Positions 8,410 through 16,987 of a stretch of 64,000 nt of DNA are shown here, piece by piece (the stretch's first letter is position 1; each line of letters begins with the position of its first letter). Source of the DNA: Devosia neptuniae. GTDB taxonomy: Bacteria; Pseudomonadota; Alphaproteobacteria; Rhizobiales; Devosiaceae. Position numbers and translations under genes: made by a program. The notes below the pieces were generated by a model. The model did no database searches. It was not told the DNA's origin and worked only from the letters and a program-made list of their open reading frames with translations. The stretch is taken from contig NZ_CP104965.1 in NCBI RefSeq assembly GCF_025452235.1, positions 1,918,501-1,982,500 of the forward strand, written 5' to 3'.

Positions 8410-9225
8410 ATGGAAGCCAATCCCGCTCACTCGCGGCTGACCGCGATTGCCCTCGCCTTCATGGCTATCATCTGGGTCAGCCCGTTTTCCTGGCTCATCC
8501 TCAATGCCTTCAACCCGGCGGCGACGGGGAGCCTGGCCATTCCCCAATCGGTGGGCCTGGACAATTTCGCGCTGGCGGTCAGCGGCAATGCTGGGCGGCA
8601 ATTCCTCAATTCGGTGCTGATTGCGGCGGGTACGGCGACGCTCAGCGTCGTGGTGGGGATTGCCGCGGCCTATCCGCTGTCACGGCTTAAAATCCCGGGG
8701 CGCAATGCCTTCCTGTGGACACTGGTGCTGCTGCGCATGCTGCCTTCGGCGGGCGTGCTGGTGCCGCTCTATTTTGCGGCGCAGCGCGGGGGGCTGCTCA
8801 ACCAGTTCGGCGTGATTATCGCGCTGACGATTCTGAACCTGCCGTTCACGCTGCTGTTGCTGAAGAATTTCTTCGATACCGTGCCGATCGAGCTCGAAGA
8901 AGCCGCCTATGTGGAAGGGGCTTCGCTGTTCCAGATCGTGACGCGGATTGTCTTGCCCATGTCACGCGCCGGTATTGCAGTGGTGTGGTTCTTCAGCTTC
9001 ACGGGGGCCTGGAACGAGTTCCTGTTGCCGCTGATCTTCTCTCGCGTCGAGGCCGGCTTTCCCATGTCGGTCGGTCTTTACGCGGCCTTTGGCCAGCAGG
9101 GGTCCGTGCAATACGGGTTCCTGGCGGCCTATTCCATCATCTACGCAGCGCCGGCGGTCGGCGTATATTTTCTATTGCGGCGGAACATGAACACAGGGTT
9201 CGCCGGTGTCGGAGTTAAAGGATGA
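8410..9225 (+). CDS. Sugar ABC transporter permease, MalG-type
   Basis: A 271-residue membrane permease. Its ATG directly follows the previous stop codon with no gap. It has the MalG-type EAA loop (ELEEAAYVEGASLFQIVTRI, about residues 160-180) and multiple hydrophobic helices. Its stop overlaps the alpha-mannosidase start by 4 bases (ATGA), so transport and hydrolysis are translationally coupled. Confidence 0.86.
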   Translation: MEANPAHSRLTAIALAFMAIIWVSPFSWLILNAFNPAATGSLAIPQSVGLDNFALAVSGNAGRQFLNSVLIAAGTATLSVVVGIAAAYPLSRLKIPGRNAFLWTLVLLRMLPSAGVLVPLYFAAQRGGLLNQFGVIIALTILNLPFTLLLLKNFFDTVPIELEEAAYVEGASLFQIVTRIVLPMSRAGIAVVWFFSFTGAWNEFLLPLIFSRVEAGFPMSVGLYAAFGQQGSVQYGFLAAYSIIYAAPAVGVYFLLRRNMNTGFAGVGVKG

Positions 9226-12200
9226 CCTATTCCAATCCCCTTTCGTCCAAGCTTGGCTTGCTGGACGATGACCTCAAGATGGAAGGCAAGCTCCTCAGGC
9301 TCTGCGCCGATCTCGAAAAGAAGATTTTAACGCCGATCCATGACGCGCCGTTCCAGTGGCATGTGCTGCGCGATGACGTGACGACCGAAACCGCGCTCAA
9401 GGCAGATTGGCGCGGTTGGGAGAAATTTGGCTCGCATTCGGTCTGGGCCAAGAAGCAGGGCCATACCTGGTTTGCCGCCGAAGTGACTGTGCCCGAAGCT
9501 GCCGCCGGCAAGACGTTTGTGCTCAAATTCACCAGCCAGTGGCAGGATCGGCCGGGCTCAACCGATCCGCAATGCCTGGCCTATCTCGATGGCAAGATCG
9601 CCCAGGCGCTGGATGGCAACCACACTGAATTGGTCATCGAGCGCAATGCCAAGCCCGGCAGCAAGCATGTGCTGCTGGTCAATGCCTTCACCTTTTTCGA
9701 GCGTCCACTGGTCGGCTTCGCCGTCGATTTCTATACGCGCAGCGAGCGGGCCGAAAAGCTCTATTGGGACCTGCAGACGCCGCTGGATGTGGCGACGCGG
9801 CTTTATCAGAACGATCCGCGCCGCCAGGCAATCCTCAACATCATTGATCGCTCATTGCGCGCGCTGGATCGCCGGGGCGGCTATACGGCCGAGTTCGAGG
9901 CCTCGCTGGGCGAAGCCGAAAAGATTGCCGCTGAAATCTATGCGCTGGTCGATACCGAGACCCAGCCGCAGATCACGGCCGTGGGTTCGACCCACCTCGA
10001 TGTGGGTTGGCTGTGGCGCGTGATGCATACCCGCGACAAGACGGGCCGGTCCTTTGCTACGGTGCTCAACCTGATGGAGGAATATCCCGAATTCGTCTTC
10101 ATGTATAACCAGTCGGTGCTGTTCGACTTTCTCAAGAAGGACTATCCCGAGCTGTGGGATCGCCTGCAGGCGCGGGTCAAGACCGGCCAGTTCGAGATCG
10201 AAGGGGCGATGTGGGTCGAGCCCGACGTCAATATCGTTTCGGGCGAAAGCCTGGTCCGCCAGATCATGCGCGGGCGGCAGTTCCATTTGGCCGAATTCGG
10301 CGTTGATCCCAAGACCGTATGGCTGCCCGATACGTTCGGCTATTCGGCCAATCTGCCGCAGATCATGGACAAGTCGGGTCTGAAATATTTCGTCACCTCG
10401 AAGCTGAGCTGGAACGATACCGACCGGCATCCCTATGACAGTTTCCACTGGCGGGGGATCGACGGCACCGTCACCAAGGCCCAGCTGATCACCGCGCAGC
10501 GCTATGAGAGCGAGGCGGTTTACACCACCTATAATGGTGACCTCTCGGTCAGCGAGACCATGGGCGCCTGGAAGCGCTATGAGCCCAAGGCGGTCCATGA
10601 TGAAGTGGTCATGTCCTATGGCTATGGCGATGGCGGTGGCGGGCCGACCCGCGGCATGATCGAGCGCGGCATTCGTCTCGAACGCGGCATTCCCGGCGCG
10701 CCGCGCGTCAAGCTTGAAGGCATCGTGCCGTTCCTTGACCGCCTCGGCGCCAAGATGGACGCGCCGGGCAACAAGTTCCCGACCTGGAATGGCGAGCTTT
10801 ACCTGCAATATCACCGCGGCACGCTGACTTCGGTTGCCAAGAACAAGGCTAATAACCGCAAAGCCGAGCGCCTGTTGCGCGAACTCGAATTGCTTGGTGC
10901 GCTGGCGCTGGCGACGACGGGTGCGCCCTATCCCAAGGAGACGTTGGCCGAGTTCTGGGAATTGGTGCTGATCAACCAATTCCACGACATCCTGCCGGGC
11001 ACGTCGATCCCCGAGGTCTATGTCGATAGCGACAATGAATATGGCAAGATTTTCTCGACCCTGGGTTCGGCCAATGGTCCCTGGCACAGTGCGGCAGCCG
11101 CGCTGAGCAAGGCGGGCGGCGGCGGGATCAAGCTGTTCAACTTTACCGGGCAGACCCGCTCGGGTCTGGTCAGCGTCGGCAGTGATGCGGGGCTCGAAGG
11201 GAATTCGCTCAGCATTGGCGGCAATCAGCATAGCCTGCAAAAGGTCACCGGCGCTGGTGGCGAGGTGGCCTATGTGGCGCCGGTTTCCGATCTGGCGCCG
11301 CTGGGCTGGACGGGGGCGCAGATCGTGACCGGGGCGACGGCTAATAGCTCGCCACTTTCGGTGTCGACGAGCCATCTTGAGAATGAATTGCTCAAGGTTA
11401 CGTTCGACGCTTCGGGCGAAATCACTTCGGTGTTCGACAAGACGCGTAATCGCGAAACCATTGCGGCGGGCGAAAAGGCCAACCGGCTCATCGCTTATGA
11501 AGACAAGCCGATGGAATGGGACGCCTGGGATATCGATCGTTATTTCGAGGAGCAGTTCTGGCCGCTGGCGGATGCCAAGGCCAAGATCACCGTGCTCGAA
11601 ACCGGGCCGCATCGGGCTGCCATTCGCATCGAGCGCAAATATCAGGCCTCAACCGTGGTGCAGGTGGTGTCGCTGGCCGCCGGCGCGCGGCAGGTGGAGT
11701 TCGATACCTTTATCGACTGGCAGGAGCGCCAGACGGTGCTCAAGGCGCAGTTCCCCTTCGATCTCAACACCTCCGAAATTCGCTCGGAAATCCAGTTCGG
11801 CCATGTGCGGCGCCCCACCCATCGCAATACCAGCTGGGACAAGGCGCGGTTTGAAGCCTCGATGCATCGCTGGGTGGATCTGAGCGAGGCCGACTTTGGT
11901 GTGTCGCTGCTCAATGACTGCAAATATGCCTATGATTGCCTCGAGCAATCGGTGCGGCTGACCCTGGTGCGGGGCTCGACGTTCCCACATCCCGAGGCCG
12001 ATCTGGGCGAGCATCGTCTACGCTATGCTTTGTTCGTGCATGACGGCGTGGCCGATCTTGCCGATGTGCATCGTGCCGCTGAGCGCTTCAACAATCCGGT
12101 CGCCGTGATCGGTTCGCTGCAGCCGGTGGCCGATGCGGCCGAAGATGCGGGCAGCTTCTCGTTCGCCAGTGTCGATCAGTCCAATGTGACGCTGGAAACG

Positions 12201-12422
12201 GTCAAGAAGGCCGAAAAGTCCGATGCCATCGTGCTGCGCGTGTTCGAGCACGCCAATATCCGGGCCGAAGCGACGATCACGTTTGGCATTCCGGTCAAGT
12301 CGGTGCGGGTGGTCAATCTGATGGAAGAGGGCGCGGGCGACGCGCTGGAGCTGACCGACAACGCGGTGACACTGTCGCTGCGGCCCTTCGAGATCGCAAC
12401 GCTGCTGATCGAAACAGCCTAA
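9222..12422 (+). CDS. Alpha-mannosidase, glycoside hydrolase family 38
   Basis: A 1066-residue enzyme, about normal for bacterial and vacuolar GH38 alpha-mannosidases, that removes alpha-linked mannose. STHLDVGWLWRVMHT (about residues 256-270) holds the His and Asp zinc ligands. WLPDTFGYSANLPQIM (about 366-381) contains the presumed Asp nucleophile, and NQFHDILPGTSI (about 584-595) is another family signature. There is no signal peptide, so it should act in the cytoplasm on imported mannosides. It overlaps the preceding permease by 4 bases. The substrate linkage is not readable from sequence. Confidence 0.92.
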   Translation: MTYSNPLSSKLGLLDDDLKMEGKLLRLCADLEKKILTPIHDAPFQWHVLRDDVTTETALKADWRGWEKFGSHSVWAKKQGHTWFAAEVTVPEAAAGKTFVLKFTSQWQDRPGSTDPQCLAYLDGKIAQALDGNHTELVIERNAKPGSKHVLLVNAFTFFERPLVGFAVDFYTRSERAEKLYWDLQTPLDVATRLYQNDPRRQAILNIIDRSLRALDRRGGYTAEFEASLGEAEKIAAEIYALVDTETQPQITAVGSTHLDVGWLWRVMHTRDKTGRSFATVLNLMEEYPEFVFMYNQSVLFDFLKKDYPELWDRLQARVKTGQFEIEGAMWVEPDVNIVSGESLVRQIMRGRQFHLAEFGVDPKTVWLPDTFGYSANLPQIMDKSGLKYFVTSKLSWNDTDRHPYDSFHWRGIDGTVTKAQLITAQRYESEAVYTTYNGDLSVSETMGAWKRYEPKAVHDEVVMSYGYGDGGGGPTRGMIERGIRLERGIPGAPRVKLEGIVPFLDRLGAKMDAPGNKFPTWNGELYLQYHRGTLTSVAKNKANNRKAERLLRELELLGALALATTGAPYPKETLAEFWELVLINQFHDILPGTSIPEVYVDSDNEYGKIFSTLGSANGPWHSAAAALSKAGGGGIKLFNFTGQTRSGLVSVGSDAGLEGNSLSIGGNQHSLQKVTGAGGEVAYVAPVSDLAPLGWTGAQIVTGATANSSPLSVSTSHLENELLKVTFDASGEITSVFDKTRNRETIAAGEKANRLIAYEDKPMEWDAWDIDRYFEEQFWPLADAKAKITVLETGPHRAAIRIERKYQASTVVQVVSLAAGARQVEFDTFIDWQERQTVLKAQFPFDLNTSEIRSEIQFGHVRRPTHRNTSWDKARFEASMHRWVDLSEADFGVSLLNDCKYAYDCLEQSVRLTLVRGSTFPHPEADLGEHRLRYALFVHDGVADLADVHRAAERFNNPVAVIGSLQPVADAAEDAGSFSFASVDQSNVTLETVKKAEKSDAIVLRVFEHANIRAEATITFGIPVKSVRVVNLMEEGAGDALELTDNAVTLSLRPFEIATLLIETA

Positions 12423-12482
12423 GGGCCATTGGCCATCCCGGCCTTGTGCCGGGGTGGCCGCTATCGAATAGGGAGGAAAATC

Positions 12483-13538
12483 ATGGCTGATGTTACCCTG
12501 CGCGGCATCCGCAAATCCTATGGTTCGCTCGAAGTGGTGCATGGTGTCGATCTCGACATCAAATCGGGGGAGTTCGTGGTGTTTGTCGGCCCCTCGGGCT
12601 GCGGCAAATCCACATTGCTCAGAATGATTGCCGGGCTCGAGCCGATTTCGGGCGGCGAGATTTCGATCGGTGGCAGGGTGGTCAACGATGTGCCATCGCC
12701 CCAGCGTGGCATTTCCATGGTGTTTCAGTCCTATGCGCTTTACCCGCATATGAGCGTCTACGAAAACATGGCTTTTGGGTTGAAGTTGGCCAAGACGCCC
12801 AAGGCCGAGGTGGACCAGCGGGTGCGCGAGGCGGCGCGGATCTTGCAGATCGAGGATTATCTCGAGCGCATGCCCAAGGCGCTATCGGGCGGGCAACGCC
12901 AGCGTGTCGCCATCGGCCGGGCCATTGTGCGCAATCCCAAGGTGTTTCTGTTCGACGAGCCGCTGAGTAACCTTGATGCCTCGCTGCGGGCGCAGACCCG
13001 GGTCGAAATCGCCAAGCTGCATGACACGCTCGACGCTACTATGATCTATGTTACGCATGATCAGGTCGAGGCCATGACGCTGGCTGATCGGATCGTGGTG
13101 CTCAATGCCGGGCGGATCGAGCAGGTGGGCTCACCGCTCGAGCTTTATCGCAATCCGGTCAATACCTTTGTGGCCGGGTTCATTGCCAGCCAGCGCATGA
13201 ACTTTTTGCCGGTGGTGGTGGAAGGCAATCAGTTGCGGCTAGTCGATGGCAAGGCTCTGCCGCTGTCGCATCCGCAATTGGCCAAGGCGGTGACGCTGGG
13301 CGTGCGGCCTGAGCATCTGGAACTGGCGAGCCCCGAAGCAGCACATTTCAGCGGGACGCTGTCGGTGATCGAGCAGTTTGGCGAATATGCCCTGGCCTAT
13401 GTGGAACTGGCCTCGGGCGAGCTGATGACGGTCAAACTGGATGGCGCGCCGGATCTGCAATTGCATGAGCAGGTGCATATCGGCCTGCCGGCGGATGGGG
13501 TGCATTTGTTTGACGCTGAGGGGCGCGCCCTGCGTTAG
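12483..13538 (+). CDS. Sugar ABC transporter ATP-binding protein, UgpC/MsmK-like
   Basis: A 351-residue ATPase with Walker A GPSGCGKST, signature LSGGQRQRV, Walker B VFLFDEPLSNLD and a C-terminal TOBE-like domain, as in MalK/UgpC. I start at ATG 12483 after GGGAGGAAAATC; the frame extends to 12429 but has no ribosome site there. It is the last gene of the mannoside operon, 60 bases after the mannosidase. Its last 4 bases overlap the last 4 of the convergent LacI gene, with interleaved stop codons. Confidence 0.88.
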   Translation: MADVTLRGIRKSYGSLEVVHGVDLDIKSGEFVVFVGPSGCGKSTLLRMIAGLEPISGGEISIGGRVVNDVPSPQRGISMVFQSYALYPHMSVYENMAFGLKLAKTPKAEVDQRVREAARILQIEDYLERMPKALSGGQRQRVAIGRAIVRNPKVFLFDEPLSNLDASLRAQTRVEIAKLHDTLDATMIYVTHDQVEAMTLADRIVVLNAGRIEQVGSPLELYRNPVNTFVAGFIASQRMNFLPVVVEGNQLRLVDGKALPLSHPQLAKAVTLGVRPEHLELASPEAAHFSGTLSVIEQFGEYALAYVELASGELMTVKLDGAPDLQLHEQVHIGLPADGVHLFDAEGRALR

Positions 13539-14560
13539 GCCGCGCCCGGTCGCGGTAGCACCGACTTGCGCCAGATGGGGATTGGCTTGATGGGCGGCAC
13601 GGTGTGCGCCCATTCGTCGGGGCCGGCCTGGGAGAGCAATTGCATGATGTGCTCGACCATTTCTTCCACCGGCTGGCGGAAGGTGGTGAGGGCGTAGGAT
13701 TCCCAGCCGGCCTGTTCGATGTCATCGAAGCCGACAATGCTGACATCCTGGGGCACGCGCAGGCCGAAGGCGTGACGGGCGGCGTCCATGAAGCCCAGGG
13801 CCAGCAGGTCGGTGACGCCGAACACGCCATCGGGGCCGCCGCTGCGGCCATAGAGCTGGCGGGCGGCTTCGGCGCCGGCGGCATAGCCGGTGGGGCCGGC
13901 GCGGATGATGGGAACGCTCAAACCATCCTCTTGAGCGGCCGCGACGAAGGCGCTGTCGCGAGCGGTGAGGCTGGGTGTGCCGGCGGTGGAGGAGACCACG
14001 GCGAGCCGCTGGCAGCCGGCACGACGCAGCAGGTGATAGGCTTCGCGCGCGGTTTCGGCATTTTCGACCGCCAAATTGGCGGGGCCTTCGATGTGGTCAC
14101 TGCGATTGATCAGGATGACGCGCTGGCCATTGGCGACGCAGCTGGCGATCAGGGAGGCGTCGGGGGTGCCGGACAGCACGATGACGCCATCGGCGCGGAA
14201 ATTGAGCGTCTGGCGCAGGGCATTGGCGACGCTTTCCTGGTCGCCGGTGGTGTTGATCACCATGCCGACCTTGCCGATGACCTGCAATTGGCGGGTCATT
14301 TCGTCGAGCATGCGCGCCTGGTAGGGCGTAGGAATTTCGGAGACGATGATGCCGATAATGTTGCTGCGGTCATGCGAGAGGCCGCGGGCGAGATGGTTGA
14401 CGTGGTAGCCAAGCGCATCGGCGGCCTCGAGCACCTTCTTGCGGGTGGCTTCCGACACGCTGGCGCCATCGGTGAAGGTGCGCGACACGGCCGAGCGTGA
14501 GACGCCCGCCAGGCGCGCCACCGTTTCGGCACTGACGAAACCTTTCGCCTTGATGTCCAT
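13535..14560 (-). CDS. LacI-family transcriptional regulator 2
   Basis: A 341-residue repressor with an N-terminal HTH (VSAETVARLAGVSRSAVSRTF, about residues 9-29) and a sugar-binding-type effector domain. The start is the ATG after GGGAGGGCAA. It converges on the transporter ATPase with a 4-base overlap and diverges from the Na/phosphate symporter. A perfect palindrome at 14577-14590 sits just upstream and is probably its own operator. Whether it also acts on the mannoside operon, which has a first LacI regulator, cannot be read from sequence. Confidence 0.85.
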   Translation of the reverse strand: MDIKAKGFVSAETVARLAGVSRSAVSRTFTDGASVSEATRKKVLEAADALGYHVNHLARGLSHDRSNIIGIIVSEIPTPYQARMLDEMTRQLQVIGKVGMVINTTGDQESVANALRQTLNFRADGVIVLSGTPDASLIASCVANGQRVILINRSDHIEGPANLAVENAETAREAYHLLRRAGCQRLAVVSSTAGTPSLTARDSAFVAAAQEDGLSVPIIRAGPTGYAAGAEAARQLYGRSGGPDGVFGVTDLLALGFMDAARHAFGLRVPQDVSIVGFDDIEQAGWESYALTTFRQPVEEMVEHIMQLLSQAGPDEWAHTVPPIKPIPIWRKSVLPRPGAA

Positions 14561-14576
14561 TTGCCCTCCCGCAACG

Positions 14577-14590
14577 TGCACGCCCGTGCA
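14577..14590. promoter_or_regulatory. Perfect palindrome upstream of LacI regulator 2
   Basis: TGCACG-CC-CGTGCA lies 16 bases upstream of the regulator's ATG at 14560. Perfect 6-base arms and this position suggest an autoregulatory operator. It differs from the TGCAACGTTGCA sites of regulator 1, which argues that the two repressors have different specificities. Confidence 0.5.
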
Positions 14591-14680
14591 TGGGCAGCTT
14601 ACTAGCGTGCCCGGCAAAACTTGTCCAACGGGGCCAATGGCAAGATCGACGTTGACGCGTCATCGAAAGGGCGTAGTCTG

Positions 14681-14696
14681 TTGCAACCGTGTGCAA
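14681..14696. promoter_or_regulatory. Imperfect LacI-like palindrome before the Na/phosphate symporter
   Basis: TTGCA-ACCGTG-TGCAA has 5-base perfect arms and a partly symmetric centre, 23 bases upstream of the symporter ATG. It resembles LacI-family half-sites. It could be a second site of regulator 2 acting on the divergent gene, or chance. Confidence 0.3.
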
Positions 14697-14719
14697 GCCT
14701 TGGTGATCAACAGGTTTCA

Positions 14720-16393
14720 ATGTCGTCAACAATCCATCTGATCGATCTGCTCGGAGCCGGCGCCCTGCTGATCTGGGGGCTGCGCCTGATCAAGACCGGC
14801 ATCATGAATGCCTTTGGCGGCTCGTTGCGCCAGTGGATCGGCAAGGGCACGGGCAACCGCTTCAAGGCGGCACTGTCGGGGCTGCTGGCGACGCTGGCCC
14901 TGCAATCGAGCACGGCGACGGCGGTGATCACGGCGTCTTTTGCCAGCCGCGGCATTATCGAGCAGCGCATGGCGCAGGCGGTGATGCTGGGCGCCAATGT
15001 CGGCACGGCGATTGCCGCAGTAATTCTGTCCATGGATGTGCACTGGATCGGCTCGGCCATGATCCTGATCGGGGTCGTGACCTATTCGGTCAGCCAATAT
15101 GCGCGGGGCAAGGGCGTTGGCCGGGCGGCGCTGGGGCTGGGGCTGATGCTGCTGGCGCTGCAATTGCTGGGGCAGGTCACCGAGCCGCTGCGCGAATCCG
15201 ACATGGTCATCGCTGTGCTGTCCGGGCTGGGCGATGCGCCGGTCATTGCGCTGCTGCTGGCGACGGGGCTGGCCTTTGTGGCGTCGTCCAGCCTTGCCGT
15301 GGTGCTGTTCGTGGCGCTGCTGGCGCAATCGGGGCTGGTGACGCCGACTTTGGCGGTGATCCTGGTGGCGGGGGCCAATCTGGGCGGGGCCGTTCCGCCC
15401 TGGTTGGCGGTATCGCGCGAGGGCGTCGAAGCACGGCGGTTGACGCTGAGTAACCTCGTGGTGCGCGGTCTGGGGGCGCTGGTGCTGACGGCGTTTGCCG
15501 GGCCGGTGGCGGCGCTTGCGCTGCCGCTGCTGCCCAATGCGCATATGCTGACCATTGCCACCCATATCGGGTTCAGCCTGGTGCTGCTGGTGGTGTTTTT
15601 GCCGCTGCTCGATCCGATTGCTGCGCTTGCCACCAAGCTGGTGCCGGCGCGGGCGGCGGGCAAGCAGGGGCCGACTTATCTTGACGACGGGGCGCTCGAT
15701 ACGCCGGCTATCGCGCTGGCCGTGGCGGCGCGTGAAACGTTGCGGGTGGGGGATCTGGTCGGCAAGATGCTGGAAATCAGTCTCAATGGGCTGATGCAGA
15801 ACGATCCGGCGCTGCGCGACAAGCTGGGCGGGTTCGATGACGATGTCGATGCGCTGCAGGAAGCGATCAAGCTGTATCTCGCCAAGCTGGGCCGGGGCGA
15901 ACTTGACCCCGATGATGATCGGCGGGCGGCCGAGATCGTGTCCTATGCAATAAATCTTGAACATATCGGGGACATTATCGATCGGGGCCTGTGCGAGCAG
16001 GCGACCAAGAAGACCCAGCGCAAGCTCAAATTCTCGCCTGAGGGACTGGCCGAAATCCAGGAAATGTATGCCAAGACCATCGAAAATCTGCGGCTGTCGC
16101 AATCGGTGTTTTTCGGGCGTGATCCAGAATTGGCGCGGGCGCTGATGGCGGGCAAGGTCGAAATCCGGCGGCTCGAAGCGGCGTCGAGCGAGCGGCACCT
16201 CAAGCGGGTGCGGGCGCTGCGCAGCGAGACGCTGGAAACCAGCACGCTGCATCTCGATATCCTGCGCGATCTCAAGCGCATCAATGCGCATCTGGCTTCG
16301 GTGGCCGTGCCGATCCTGGAGCAAATGGGCGAATTGAGCGAAAGCCGGCTGGTACATCAGGCCAGCGCGGCACCGGCTTTGGAGCAGAAGTGA
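14720..16393 (+). CDS. Na/Pi cotransporter family protein with PhoU-like C-terminal domain
   Basis: A 557-residue protein. The N-terminal half has hydrophobic helices and the two family repeats with QSS/SSS motifs (LQSSTATAVITASFA, about 56-70; ASSSLAVVLFVALLA, about 191-205). The C-terminal half, from about 340, is a soluble helical PhoU-like domain. It is predicted to import phosphate with sodium. I start at MSSTIHLIDLL, where the membrane domain begins; the frame is open to 14621 but encodes nothing domain-like there. Its stop overlaps the NUDIX start (TGATG). Confidence 0.88.
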   Translation: MSSTIHLIDLLGAGALLIWGLRLIKTGIMNAFGGSLRQWIGKGTGNRFKAALSGLLATLALQSSTATAVITASFASRGIIEQRMAQAVMLGANVGTAIAAVILSMDVHWIGSAMILIGVVTYSVSQYARGKGVGRAALGLGLMLLALQLLGQVTEPLRESDMVIAVLSGLGDAPVIALLLATGLAFVASSSLAVVLFVALLAQSGLVTPTLAVILVAGANLGGAVPPWLAVSREGVEARRLTLSNLVVRGLGALVLTAFAGPVAALALPLLPNAHMLTIATHIGFSLVLLVVFLPLLDPIAALATKLVPARAAGKQGPTYLDDGALDTPAIALAVAARETLRVGDLVGKMLEISLNGLMQNDPALRDKLGGFDDDVDALQEAIKLYLAKLGRGELDPDDDRRAAEIVSYAINLEHIGDIIDRGLCEQATKKTQRKLKFSPEGLAEIQEMYAKTIENLRLSQSVFFGRDPELARALMAGKVEIRRLEAASSERHLKRVRALRSETLETSTLHLDILRDLKRINAHLASVAVPILEQMGELSESRLVHQASAAPALEQK

Positions 16394-16893
16394 TGGGAGC
16401 CAAGACGCCGGTGATGGAAAGGACCAAAGTGGATCAGATCGTGGCTGGCGAGACGCCGCTGGATTTTGCGGCGCAGTTTGCCACGGTGCCCTGGCGGATT
16501 GGCCGCCGTGGCACGCTCGAAATCCTGCTGGTCACCTCGCGCACCAGCCGGCATTGGCTCCTGCCCAAGGGCTGGCTGGTGCGGGGCAAATCGGCCATGG
16601 AATCGGCGGAGATCGAGGCGTTCGAGGAAGCCGGTGTGCAGGGCAAGATGCGCAACAAGCCGATCGGTGCCTTCGCCTATAACAAAATCCTCAAGACCGG
16701 CGAGGCTCTGCCCTGCCGGGTGACGGTGTTCAGCCTCAAGGTCAAGAAGCTGCTCGATGACTGGCCGGAGGCCGGGCAACGCGAGCGAGCATGGTTCGAC
16801 ATCGCAGTGGCGGCCGATGCCGTATATGAGCCGCAATTGCGAGATTTCCTCCTCGGCCTGAGCCGGTCGGAGCCTATCGCATTGTTACGGTAA
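16393..16893 (+). CDS. NUDIX hydrolase
   Basis: A 166-residue NUDIX-fold hydrolase that would cleave a nucleoside diphosphate linked to another group, for example diadenosine polyphosphate or inositol pyrophosphate. GWLVRGKSAMESAEIEAFEE fits the box GX5EX7REUXEEXGU with the metal-binding IEAFEE intact. Lys replaces the first box Glu and Ile replaces the Arg, as in a common alphaproteobacterial subfamily. The ATG overlaps the symporter stop by one base; a GTG three bases earlier is an alternative. Coupling to a phosphate symporter suggests a role in phosphate metabolism (inference). Confidence 0.8.
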   Translation: MGAKTPVMERTKVDQIVAGETPLDFAAQFATVPWRIGRRGTLEILLVTSRTSRHWLLPKGWLVRGKSAMESAEIEAFEEAGVQGKMRNKPIGAFAYNKILKTGEALPCRVTVFSLKVKKLLDDWPEAGQRERAWFDIAVAADAVYEPQLRDFLLGLSRSEPIALLR

Positions 16894-16987
16894 CGCTTTC
16901 TGCGTTCCCCCAGCGTGATCAGCTTTACCGGCATGGCGGCGCCCCTTAAGGTGGCACCGCGAGTATGCGTTGGGAGAGGGCTGGGGT

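Noticed and set aside
9852..11612. 586-codon minus-strand frame opposite the alpha-mannosidase
   Set aside because: It lies within a strongly supported GH38 gene and has no recognisable domain; third-position GC creates such frames.
14726..16357. 543-codon minus-strand frame opposite the Na/Pi cotransporter
   Set aside because: Arg/Gln/His-rich translation typical of antisense shadows; the plus-strand gene has clear family repeats.
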